A stretch of 37,891 nucleotides of DNA from the IMG/VR virus record IMGVR_UViG_3300047300_001031, positions 1 to 37,891 of that record; one strand, given 5' to 3'. Below the pieces are notes generated by a model. That model did no database searches and was not told the DNA's origin. It saw nothing but the letters and a program-made list of their open reading frames with translations. The position numbers and the translations under genes are program-made. Positions 7,993 to 14,547 of this stretch are shown here, piece after piece. Every line of letters begins with the position of its first letter. Position 1 is the stretch's first letter. This DNA is from a virus.

Positions 7993-8439
7993 ATGTCATC
8001 TACTTTTAACACACCTATCCGCATTTTCAAGCGGAACAACCCTTCCAACGACGGCACGATCGCCCCTGATAACACAGGCGCGTCCGTTTGCACACAGCAA
8101 AAGGCTTTCGTTGGTGGCACTGCCGCCACCTTGACTTTGCCCGCTGGCGCAATTGTTCACTCTTTTACAGCCTATGTGATCACAGCCGCTGGCACCCCCG
8201 GCACACCTAATGTGACCTTGGGCGGCACAACAGTAGCTACTTTGTCTGACGCCGCTGGTGTAAATACAGCCGCTTTGACCGCTGGTCAAGCCGCGTTGTT
8301 GTCCAACATTGGCCCCAACGATCTGACAGTGTCCTACACCGCTGGTGCAAGCGCTGTTGGTGTGTTGAACGTGGTTTATACACCACGCAACCCTGATGGT
8401 ACCATTACCCCCGTTGGTAACGGCTACACAAACAACTAA
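7993..8439 (+). CDS. Putative virion protein, beta-rich, 148 aa
   Basis: First gene after candidate promoter 1. The 148-residue product is rich in Ala, Gly, Thr and Val, with alternating strands (FVGGTAATLTLPAGAIVHSF, later LNVVYTPRNPDG), a pattern common in small capsid decoration or fibre-like proteins. The only ribosome site is a weak GGAAAG at 7977-7982, 10 bases before the ATG and potentially buried in a hairpin. No enzyme motif. A structural role is inferred from composition and position. Confidence 0.6.
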   Translation: MSSTFNTPIRIFKRNNPSNDGTIAPDNTGASVCTQQKAFVGGTAATLTLPAGAIVHSFTAYVITAAGTPGTPNVTLGGTTVATLSDAAGVNTAALTAGQAALLSNIGPNDLTVSYTAGASAVGVLNVVYTPRNPDGTITPVGNGYTNN

Positions 8440-8447
8440 GGACTGAG

Positions 8448-8726
8448 ATGCGTCAAGTAACAGTTGGAGCGGACGTTCTCGTCCCAATCGACCAGTACCT
8501 GACGCCGATCAACGTTTCTTACGTTGCCACCGGCGGCGGTACTGTGCAGATCTCTTACACAGACCCTTTCCCACTGAATGCACAGGGCTATCCAGTCCCC
8601 ACGCCCCCAGTGATGACTTGGGTAGCGGCGCCAGCCAGCCCGATCGTGAACCAGCCTTTCCGGGCGATTCAGGTCACTGGCGGCACTAACTCCACGCTTA
8701 CCGTAATTCAAGCCGGAGTTCGATAA
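8448..8726 (+). CDS. Small putative virion protein, 92 aa
   Basis: Ribosome site AAGGA (8438-8442) precedes ATG 8448. The product (92 aa) is all-beta in appearance, with VGADVLVPIDQYLTPINVSY at the start and LTVIQAGVR at the end, and a Pro-rich centre. It follows the 148-aa protein by 8 bases and shares one base with the next gene (TAATG), so the set is one operon. It may be a second decoration-type protein; no family is identified with certainty. Confidence 0.6.
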   Translation: MRQVTVGADVLVPIDQYLTPINVSYVATGGGTVQISYTDPFPLNAQGYPVPTPPVMTWVAAPASPIVNQPFRAIQVTGGTNSTLTVIQAGVR

Positions 8727-9022
8727 TGGGTAACGCCTACTTTGGCGGCCTTTATTGTGATACGCACGGACAGCCAGTGCTGTCCGTTGCGGTCTGCGAT
8801 CGTTGTAATCGCAAAATGCCGTACTCGCTTCTGAAATCGGATCCTAACTTTCCCGGTCTCATGGTTTGCCCTGACGACTTGGACCAGTTCGACCCGTGGC
8901 GCCTTGCCGCCATTCAAACCGAGAATATCACTCTCAGGCATCCAAGGCCTGACGTCTCTGTTGCGTTACCGGGGCACAGCATCCCAATTCCCAACGCACC
9001 AAATAATCCCAATCTGGAATGA
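8726..9022 (+). CDS. Small zinc-ribbon-like phage protein, 98 aa
   Basis: The product has a cysteine pair CDRC at residues 24-27 and a further Cys in LMVCPDDLDQFDPW (near residue 48), after YCDTHG at 11-14. This is the layout of a degenerate zinc ribbon. The C-terminal part contains RHPRPDVSVALPG. Similar CDRC...VCP(E/D) small proteins occur in many tailed phages between head and tail genes with no known function. The set of ligands is not classical (one expected Cys is replaced by Asp), so metal binding is uncertain. It overlaps both neighbours. Confidence 0.68.
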   Translation: MGNAYFGGLYCDTHGQPVLSVAVCDRCNRKMPYSLLKSDPNFPGLMVCPDDLDQFDPWRLAAIQTENITLRHPRPDVSVALPGHSIPIPNAPNNPNLE

Positions 9023-9258
9023 TCATGGAATCGCAAGATATTTTCAACGCGGCAATCACGTTGTCGGGTGCTTTTGGGGGATGGATCTTGAAGACAATTT
9101 GGGACGCCATCAAAGATCTCAAAACTGAGATACGTGAACTAAACCGCGAAGTTAACCAAGACTTTGTGCGCCGCGAAGATTTCAAAGATTCTATTGTTGA
9201 AATCAAAGATATGTTGAATAAGATATTCGACAAGCTGGATAACAAGGCGGACAAGTGA
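9019..9258 (+). CDS. Small membrane-anchored coiled-coil protein, 79 aa
   Basis: A short N-terminal hydrophobic segment (residues about 10-27, ITLSGAFGGWILKTIWDAI) is followed by a charged heptad-like helix to the end, including VRREDFKDSIVEIKDMLNKI. This one-membrane-helix plus coiled-coil design resembles XhlA-type haemolysin-like proteins that help holins. It opens the run of overlapping lysis-region genes. A second ATG two codons in is an alternative start. The lysis role is inferred from design and neighbours. Confidence 0.62.
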   Translation: MIMESQDIFNAAITLSGAFGGWILKTIWDAIKDLKTEIRELNREVNQDFVRREDFKDSIVEIKDMLNKIFDKLDNKADK

Positions 9259-9545
9259 AATGGGTAGCGGTTCTACTACTCCTCGTCTGTCTATTAGTCC
9301 CCGCGCAGGAAAAACGACCCTGCATCGTTACTGATTTTTATGCGCTGAGTACTCTTCACGAGCCGTCTCTCAGGCATCAACAGTTGTCAATGTGGTTGAC
9401 AACAAACGCTAAAAACTGCAGTTCCGAACAACTGGTATACATTTGGAACAATTTAGCAATGTGGGCCGGAACGGCTGACAGTTCAGAGTTAAGGGCTAAG
9501 ATTTTATATGCGTATTCATGGGTGGCCGAGCGGGAGAAGAAATGA
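9255..9545 (+). CDS. Exported small protein of unknown function, 96 aa
   Basis: Starts at GTG 9255, overlapping the previous stop by four bases (GTGA). The first 18 residues (MKWVAVLLLLVCLLVPAQ) look like a Sec signal peptide with cleavage after PAQ or nearby; there is no lipobox Cys at the right place. The mature part has two Cys (KRPC, KNCS), possibly a disulfide in the periplasm, and helical Trp-rich segments (YIWNNLAMWAGTADSSELR). It sits inside the lysis cassette, so a periplasmic accessory or spanin-like role is possible, but it lacks a spanin's coiled coil. Confidence 0.6.
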   Translation: MKWVAVLLLLVCLLVPAQEKRPCIVTDFYALSTLHEPSLRHQQLSMWLTTNAKNCSSEQLVYIWNNLAMWAGTADSSELRAKILYAYSWVAEREKK

Positions 9546-9781
9546 TCCAGCTACACAAATGGTATCCGTTTGTGTTTCCCAAAGAGTACGACGTTAGGGC
9601 GATCGCATCCGAGACACGTGCAGAGCGCTTGGAATACGAGTACAGGCAGGCGGTTAAAGCAGAAAAATTAAGACAGGCGGTCGAAGAATACGACCTAGAG
9701 TTGTATAACAAACGAGCGTACCAAACAACTGTTGAATTAGAAATCTTTTCTAACAAGAGGCATTTTGACAAATACGTATGA
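9542..9781 (+). CDS. Hypothetical helical protein, 79 aa
   Basis: ATG 9542 overlaps the previous stop (ATGA), the pattern of the whole cassette; an in-frame start 24 bases upstream is less likely. The 79-residue product begins MIQLHKWYPFVFPKEYDVRA and has a charged central helix (RAERLEYEYRQAVKAEKLRQ) likely to form a coiled coil. No membrane segment or known motif. Function unknown. Confidence 0.6.
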   Translation: MIQLHKWYPFVFPKEYDVRAIASETRAERLEYEYRQAVKAEKLRQAVEEYDLELYNKRAYQTTVELEIFSNKRHFDKYV

Positions 9782-10050
9782 CAAAGAAACCAGCACGCAA
9801 ACCCCAAATAGAAGTGAAGGACAAGCTGACACTGTACGTCACGCTCATGGTGAGCACGACCCTGTGTATCTCCGTCTTGGCCATGGTAATCAGCTTTATG
9901 CTCGGTTTATGGGCCAAGGAAGTGGACAACGCAGAAATTTTCAAGATGATTTCACCCGCGTTTTCTACTCTGATCGGCGGCATGATTGGGTTCCTGTCTG
10001 GTATCAAGCTGATGCAGAACGAAGACAAAAAACCCCCTTGTAAGGAATAA
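9778..10050 (+). CDS. Putative holin, two transmembrane segments, 90 aa
   Basis: A basic N-terminus (TKKPARKPQIEVKDK) leads into two hydrophobic stretches, about residues 18-45 and 58-77, then a short charged tail (QNEDKKPPCKE). This is the size and topology of a class II holin, the membrane pore timer that releases endolysin. It lies two genes before a cytoplasmic-type lysozyme without signal peptide, which needs a holin. The next gene also encodes a holin-like protein, so which one makes the pore is unclear. It starts in an ATGA overlap. Confidence 0.58.
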   Translation: MTKKPARKPQIEVKDKLTLYVTLMVSTTLCISVLAMVISFMLGLWAKEVDNAEIFKMISPAFSTLIGGMIGFLSGIKLMQNEDKKPPCKE

Positions 10051-10052
10051 GC

Positions 10053-10547
10053 ATGTTAGAGATTTTAAGTGGAGGCCTGTTAGGCTCTATCTTTGGAGGT
10101 ATCTTCCGTTTGGCGCCCGAGGTGCTCAAGTGGATGGATAAGAAAAACGAGCGTGAGCATGAACTCAACATGTTCAAGTTCCAGTGCGACTTGGAGGCAC
10201 AGCGCGGCCAACAGAAGTTAGCAGAGATCGGCGCAGTCCGAGAAGCCGCTGTGGACGTTGGTGTGATGGACGCGTTCAACGCGGCGATCAACCAACAAGC
10301 TGAAATGGTCAAGGCCGCAGGCGGCTGGGTGGCCAGCCTCTCAGCCTCTGTGCGTCCTGTGGTAACCTACTGGGTGTTGTTCGTGTGGTCATTCATCCAC
10401 GTATGGTTCGCATACAACGCGTGGCTCGGTGGTGCACTTGCAGTCGACGTGTTCAAGACCATGATGACACCAGACTTCTCTGCACTGCTGTCGGGCACCA
10501 TTAACTATTGGTTCCTTGACCGCACACTGTCTAAGCGCGGATTATGA
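10053..10547 (+). CDS. 3TM-type holin-like protein
   Basis: 164 residues. An amphipathic N-terminus (LEILSGGLLGSIFGGIFRL) is followed by a charged coiled-coil helix (about 28-70), then SASVRPVVTYWVLFVWSFIH and a second membrane segment around 115-135. It ends with FSALLSGTINYWFLDRTLSK. The 'S.RP..TY' and final 'I.YWF..R' features match the 3TM holin family known from gene transfer agents and many proteobacterial phages. It has a good ribosome site (AAGGAA) and overlaps the lysozyme start by four bases, which supports a holin-endolysin pair. Confidence 0.7.
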   Translation: MLEILSGGLLGSIFGGIFRLAPEVLKWMDKKNEREHELNMFKFQCDLEAQRGQQKLAEIGAVREAAVDVGVMDAFNAAINQQAEMVKAAGGWVASLSASVRPVVTYWVLFVWSFIHVWFAYNAWLGGALAVDVFKTMMTPDFSALLSGTINYWFLDRTLSKRGL

Positions 10548-10999
10548 ACCTAGAACTGGCCGCAGAACTATGCCGCCGGTTTGAGGGGTTCAGGTCCAAA
10601 CCATACCTGTGCCCTGCCGGCGTAGCCACAATAGGGTACGGGTCAACGTACTACTCTGACGGGCGCAAGGTGACCTTACAGGACGCTTCCATGGACGAGC
10701 CCACAGCCCGTGCGCTCCTCATGACAGAACTCCTACACACCTACGCGCCGGGGGTTATAAGGCAGTGTCCCGGACTGTTGGTGTTAGCCTCTCAGGGTGA
10801 TATTGGCAAGCTCAACGCCATCGTGGACTTCTGCTACAACCTTGGAATTGGACGTCTACAGACCTCCACACTAAAGCGCAAAATCAACGCCCAAGACTGG
10901 GAGGGTGCCAAAGAGCAACTCATGCTCTGGACCAAGGGTGGGGGCAAGGTTTTGCCCGGTTTACTCAAAAGACGAACGGCCGAATGCGCTTTACTTTAA
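10544..10999 (+). CDS. Endolysin, GH24 phage lysozyme
   Basis: Muramidase that cleaves the MurNAc-GlcNAc bond of peptidoglycan at lysis. The catalytic region fits the T4/R21-type pattern: Glu14 in FEG, eight residues, Cys23 (Asp in T4), five residues, Thr29 followed by IGYGS. Downstream are LNAIVDFCYNLGIGRLQTST and a Trp-containing helix typical of the family, and the protein ends soon after LPGLLKRRTAEC. At 151 aa it is full length for a single-domain lysozyme. There is no signal or signal-anchor, so release depends on a holin. The stop codon lies inside a terminator hairpin. Confidence 0.92.
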   Translation: MNLELAAELCRRFEGFRSKPYLCPAGVATIGYGSTYYSDGRKVTLQDASMDEPTARALLMTELLHTYAPGVIRQCPGLLVLASQGDIGKLNAIVDFCYNLGIGRLQTSTLKRKINAQDWEGAKEQLMLWTKGGGKVLPGLLKRRTAECALL

Positions 11000-11019
11000 G
11001 GGCATGTCGGCCCTTTTTT
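10998..11019 (+). terminator. Rho-independent terminator after lysozyme
   Basis: AAGGGC (10998-11003) pairs with GCCCTT (11010-11015) over a 6-base loop and continues into TTTT. It starts within the lysozyme stop codon and ends three bases before candidate promoter 2. Confidence 0.78.
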
Positions 11020-11021
11020 AT

Positions 11022-11040
11022 GGGTAATTATCTATAGGAG
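11022..11040 (+). promoter_or_regulatory. Candidate phage promoter 2
   Basis: GGGTAATTATCTATAGGAG differs from the 22668 copy at two positions. It sits between the lysozyme terminator and the gene at 11050. Here the terminal AGGAG is also well placed (9 bases) to serve as the ribosome site of that gene, so a promoter start would have to fall close to it. The repetition at 7890 and 22668, where no ribosome site function is possible, supports the promoter reading. Confidence 0.58.
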
Positions 11041-11049
11041 CGTAACACT

Positions 11050-11325
11050 ATGGCACGAGCACACGACAAACCCATTCCCCGTAAAACCACGGGAAAAGAC
11101 AAGACGTACAACCCCACCGAAAAGGGCGCGGGAATGACGGCAAAAGGTCGCGCCGAGTACAACGCCAAGAATAATTCAAACTTGAAGCCTCCTGCGCCAA
11201 ACCCTAAGACCAAGGCAGACGCGGGCCGTAAAGCAAGTTTTTGTGCGCGGATGGAAGGTGTGGTAGCTAAGGCTAAAGGCCCAGCAGAACGCGCCAAAGC
11301 GTCACTCAAGAGTTGGAACTGCTGA
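11050..11325 (+). CDS. Small basic phage protein, DUF6321-like, 91 aa
   Basis: A very basic 91-residue protein. It contains GAGMTAKGRAEYNAKNNSNL, later DAGRKASFCARMEGV, and ends in SLKSWNC. This resembles a small family common in tailed phages ('GMT.KG...Y....NL......KRRKSFCARM'), which I believe corresponds to DUF6321. No function is known to me; the charge suggests nucleic-acid contact. It is first of four tiny genes joined by TGATG/TAATG overlaps or a 1-base gap behind candidate promoter 2. Confidence 0.72.
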   Translation: MARAHDKPIPRKTTGKDKTYNPTEKGAGMTAKGRAEYNAKNNSNLKPPAPNPKTKADAGRKASFCARMEGVVAKAKGPAERAKASLKSWNC

Positions 11326-11483
11326 TGAAGCCCGGACTCTACGCAAACATTCACGCAAAGCAGGAACGCATCAAAAAGCAAAAAGCCGAAGGGCGTCCTG
11401 TAGAGACAATAAGAAAACCCGGCACCAAGGGTGCACCAACGGCGCAGGCGTTTAAAGACTCTGCAAAAACAAAGAGGAAATAA
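11325..11483 (+). CDS. Small basic phage protein, 52 aa
   Basis: Starts in a TGATG overlap with the previous gene. The 52-residue Lys/Arg-rich product begins MKPGLYANIHAKQERIKKQK and has RKPGTKGAPTAQAFKDSAKT near its end. Short proteins with 'M..GLYANI..K..RI' and 'KPG.KGAPTA.AFK.SAKT' are widespread in podoviruses and other tailed phages, function unknown. Too short for many gene finders, but family resemblance and coupling make it convincing. Confidence 0.75.
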   Translation: MKPGLYANIHAKQERIKKQKAEGRPVETIRKPGTKGAPTAQAFKDSAKTKRK

Positions 11484-11484
11484 A

Positions 11485-11790
11485 ATGGCAACAAACTACA
11501 AACCACGTATCGACCACTCTAAGAAAGACTACGAGTCTGAGGCGGCCGACATTGCTCAAGACAAAAAGATCGTTAAAAAAGCGATCAAGATGCACGACGA
11601 GCAAGAGCACGGTGGCGAGAAGACAGACCTGTCTAAGCTTAAAAAAGGTGGCCGTGCCAAAATGAAGGGCACTGTGCGCACGTACAAGGCCGGCGGTTTG
11701 ATTGGCACCAAGAGTGACGACAAACAGCCTAACGCCAAAGGCCCTAAAAAAGCCGTTGAGAAGTACAACAAGGGTGGGGCCTGCTACTAA
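11485..11790 (+). CDS. Small basic protein with Gly-Gly motifs, 101 aa
   Basis: Preferred start is ATG 11485, preceded by AGAGGAAA; an in-frame ATG at 11431 lies inside the previous gene and lacks a better site. The product is Lys-rich, helical at first (residues 1-45), then carries three GG motifs in basic context: LKKGGRAKMKG, TYKAGGLIGTK and YNKGGACY at the C-terminus. Similar motifs recur in the ejection proteins and scaffold. Function unknown; an internal or DNA-associated virion protein is a guess. Confidence 0.68.
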   Translation: MATNYKPRIDHSKKDYESEAADIAQDKKIVKKAIKMHDEQEHGGEKTDLSKLKKGGRAKMKGTVRTYKAGGLIGTKSDDKQPNAKGPKKAVEKYNKGGACY

Positions 11791-11948
11791 TGCCAATCAA
11801 GTCTAAGTCACAACAGCGCTTGATGCAGGGGGTTGCACACTCCCCCGAGTTTGCTAAGAAGGTAGGCATCAAGCAGTCTGTCGGCAAAGAGTTTGTGAAA
11901 GCCGGCCCTGCTCAGAAGAAACTTCCAGAGCGCGTTAAGAAAAAATAA
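11790..11948 (+). CDS. Small basic phage protein, 52 aa
   Basis: Begins in a TAATG overlap and ends in another TAATG overlap with the next gene. The 52-residue product starts MPIKSKSQQRLMQGVAHSPE and ends LPERVKKK. The 'KSK.QQR.M......P..A.K' opening and 'LPE' ending are typical of a small protein common in caudoviruses (DUF3008-like). No function is established. Its close linkage with the adaptor-like gene that follows suggests a virion or assembly role. Confidence 0.72.
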   Translation: MPIKSKSQQRLMQGVAHSPEFAKKVGIKQSVGKEFVKAGPAQKKLPERVKKK

Positions 11949-12988
11949 TGGCAAGCAACTACGACAATACCTCTAACACAACTGGTCAAACCACCATCTC
12001 GGTTGACCAGATGATTTCGTTTGCCTACAAAGAAGCAGGCAAGCTGTCAGAGGAGTTGACTCCAGAGTACATCAACGCGGCCCGTCAGGCGCTGTGGTAC
12101 ATCTTGATCAACCTGTCTAACCGCGGTGTGAACCTGTGGTTGCTCGATTACATTGTGATGGGTAGCGAGGCACAACAGCGCGCATACACACTGCCTGTAG
12201 GCACTGTGGACATTCGTGAGGCCAACTACCGCACACTGACCACGCCGTCACCCACGATCGATAACACACTGGTGTTCAACACCACCACACTGGCAGTGCC
12301 CTACACGATTGCGGCTGGCGCGTCTGCCAAGGCGTACTTTCAAGGCAACCCACGTTTCTTAAGCGCAGGTTTTTATTGCGAAACAGCCAACACAACACTG
12401 ACTGTTGAGTACAGCTACGACGACATCACATGGGGCAACATTGGCACGGTGAGTAACAGCGCGGTTAACAACTGGGGCTACCTGCAAATTGACGGCGCCC
12501 CTGCGGCGGGTTTCTGGCGCTTCCGTAACACAGGCGCAACACCCATCGTGGTGAAGGCGTTGTCATTGGCTTCTGTCCAACAAGACATCCCCATGGCACG
12601 CATGAACCGCAACGACTACTTCAGCCTGCCTAACAAAGATTTCCCCAGTGTGCGCGCGTTGCAGTACTGGATGGACCGTCAAGTCACACCGCAGATCAAC
12701 GTGTGGCCTGTGCCACAGAATGCGTTCCAAGTGTTCCAGTTCATTGTGGAAATGCAACCACAAGACGTAGGTAAACTAACAAACGAAGTTGCTATTCCAG
12801 ACCGTTGGGTTCCTGCTATCCAAGGCCAGTTGTCACACCGTTTGGCCAAGTTGTTGCCCGGTATTGACCCCGCACGAATTCAAATGTTGAAACAAGACGC
12901 CGCAGAGGCAACATTGTCTGCTGAAGACGAGGACCGCGATAAGTCTCCGATTTACTTCCGTCCTAATGTTTCGTATTACACCCGATAA
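11948..12988 (+). CDS. Tail adaptor-like protein with inserted beta domain
   Basis: 346 residues. The N-terminus is helical and of head-tail adaptor type (MISFAYKEAGKLSEELTPEY and a following helix ending NRGVNLW), like P22 gp4 or T7 gp11 adaptors that join portal to tail. The C-terminal part (from about 215) resumes this fold with RWVPAIQGQLSHRLAKLLPG and a helix rich in Ala/Glu. In between (about 115-205) lies a strand-rich domain with ETANTTLTVEYSYDDITWG and GFWRFRNTGATPIVVKALSL, which looks discoidin/carbohydrate-binding-like. A second, plain adaptor candidate is at 18395, so one of the two may do another job in the tail. Confidence 0.68.
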   Translation: MASNYDNTSNTTGQTTISVDQMISFAYKEAGKLSEELTPEYINAARQALWYILINLSNRGVNLWLLDYIVMGSEAQQRAYTLPVGTVDIREANYRTLTTPSPTIDNTLVFNTTTLAVPYTIAAGASAKAYFQGNPRFLSAGFYCETANTTLTVEYSYDDITWGNIGTVSNSAVNNWGYLQIDGAPAAGFWRFRNTGATPIVVKALSLASVQQDIPMARMNRNDYFSLPNKDFPSVRALQYWMDRQVTPQINVWPVPQNAFQVFQFIVEMQPQDVGKLTNEVAIPDRWVPAIQGQLSHRLAKLLPGIDPARIQMLKQDAAEATLSAEDEDRDKSPIYFRPNVSYYTR

Positions 12989-13000
12989 GAAGAAATAAAT

Positions 13001-14224
13001 ATGGCACAAACGGGATACACACCAATCCAACTGTACTTCAGTTCCACCGCGTCTGCGGCGCCTTTGCCTGCGAACCTGATTCCCGGCGAATTGGCACTGA
13101 ATACCACTGACGGCAAACTGTTCTTTAAAAACAGTTCTGGCGCTGTTACACTGCTTGCGAACGCGACTTCTGCGGGTGGTAACTTACCCGGCGGAACCAC
13201 TGGTGCAATTGCGTACCAAAGCGCGCCAAGCACCACAACTTTTTTACCAATTGGAACAACAGACTACATTCTGACTTCCAACGGTACTTTGCCTGTTTAT
13301 ACAAACCCTGCAAGTATTACGGTCGGTACTGCGGCTAGTGCGGGTTTTGCTACAACAGCAGGCGCCGCAAGTACGGCAACAACAGCAACAACAGCAACAA
13401 ACTTGGCTGGTGGAACAGCCTTTCAACTGGCTTTTCAATCATCTCCAAACAACACAACGTTTGCAACTGCACCAACAGGCGCAGATGTTGGTAAAGTGCT
13501 TAGTTGGTCAGGCACTACGTTTACGTGGGCGGCGGCCCCTGCGGCTACATCAGCATCAAACATCGCTGGTGGCGCCCAGTATCAGATTCCATTCCAAAGC
13601 GGTATTGGTGCGACAACCTTCAGTTCCAACCTGACATTTAATTCAAGCACCAACACATTAAATGCTACAAATGTGACTGGGGATACAGTCACCGGCAATA
13701 CAGTTACTGCCAATAAAACAATCGCTACTTCAGCGACGGTAGGCGCATTTAATTATGGAACACTGAGTTATAGCGATACCAATATTTTTGAATCGCAACA
13801 AACTTCGGTTGACAGTTACGCTCAAACTATTTTGCAGAACACCAATGCAGGCACGTCTGCGTCGGTTGACTATATAGTTTCAAATGATCTAGCTAGTTCA
13901 ACTGGATATTATGGCGACTTTGGTATGAACAGTTCCAATTATGCGGGAACTGGGCCATTCCAAGCACCTAATGTTGTGTACTTGTACTCCATCAGTACGG
14001 ATTTGGTAGTTGGCACAAAATCAAACCATTATTTGCGATTGGTAACTAATGATAATGCCGCAGATTCAATCACAATCAGTCCAACAAGCGCCGTGGCATT
14101 TAACGGAAACTACGGCGTGGCCGGCCAAGTACTGCAGTCAAGTGGTATAACAGGTGCTCCGGTATGGGCTGATCAAGTACCTGCAGTAAGTAAAGACTTT
14201 GTTTACTTCTGCGCTCAATTTTAA
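13001..14224 (+). CDS. Tail fibre-like protein
   Basis: 407 residues. The N-terminus has GYTPIQLYFSSTASAAPLPA and LIPGELALNTTDGKLFFK, an opening seen in many phage fibre-like proteins. It is followed by three related modules of the form AGG...Q..FQS....TTF (around residues 65-80, 135-150 and 187-205), joined by Ala/Thr linkers encoded by ACA/GCA microsatellite DNA near 13378-13400. The C-terminal half is unlike the first and its DNA is AT-rich from about 13.62 kb. Probably a trimeric fibre or fibre base; receptor contact is inferred. Confidence 0.65.
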   Translation: MAQTGYTPIQLYFSSTASAAPLPANLIPGELALNTTDGKLFFKNSSGAVTLLANATSAGGNLPGGTTGAIAYQSAPSTTTFLPIGTTDYILTSNGTLPVYTNPASITVGTAASAGFATTAGAASTATTATTATNLAGGTAFQLAFQSSPNNTTFATAPTGADVGKVLSWSGTTFTWAAAPAATSASNIAGGAQYQIPFQSGIGATTFSSNLTFNSSTNTLNATNVTGDTVTGNTVTANKTIATSATVGAFNYGTLSYSDTNIFESQQTSVDSYAQTILQNTNAGTSASVDYIVSNDLASSTGYYGDFGMNSSNYAGTGPFQAPNVVYLYSISTDLVVGTKSNHYLRLVTNDNAADSITISPTSAVAFNGNYGVAGQVLQSSGITGAPVWADQVPAVSKDFVYFCAQF

Positions 14225-14233
14225 GGAAACAGC

Positions 14234-14545
14234 ATGGCAACTGGAATTTTAGGGCAATCAAACCCAGCAATCGCTACCAACACTACGGTGTATACCGTAC
14301 CAACTGGTAAAACCGCAACCTTCAACATCAATGTTGTCAACACCGGCTCAAGCGCGGCGGCAGTCAATGTTGCTTTGTGCGCATCGGCTACACCAGCCGC
14401 AAGCGAATACATTGAATATCAAACTGTTTTACCCCCCGGGGGCGTTTTAGAGCGCGGAGGCATGGTGGCGCAAGCTGGCAAGCTACTTGTCGTCTATTGC
14501 TCTACCGCCTCTTGCTCTGTAACTGCCTACGGATACGAAAGCTGA
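14234..14545 (+). CDS. Small beta-rich structural protein, 103 aa
   Basis: A strong ribosome site (AAGGAAAC) precedes ATG 14234. The protein opens MATGILGQSNPAIATNTTVY and has the pattern TVPTGKTATFNINVVNTGSS, then EYIEYQTVLPPGGVLERGGM, ending in SVTAYGYES. Single beta-sandwich proteins with 'TNTTVYTVP.....F..NVVN' and 'G.LER.G' occur beside tail fibres in many phages; I know no assigned function. It lies between two fibre-like genes and may decorate the fibre or baseplate. Confidence 0.62.
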   Translation: MATGILGQSNPAIATNTTVYTVPTGKTATFNINVVNTGSSAAAVNVALCASATPAASEYIEYQTVLPPGGVLERGGMVAQAGKLLVVYCSTASCSVTAYGYES

Positions 14546-14547
14546 TC

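Noticed and set aside
11431-11484. Upstream start for the 101-aa protein
   Set aside because: It would lie entirely inside the 52-aa gene; the ATG at 11485 has a ribosome site at the right distance.
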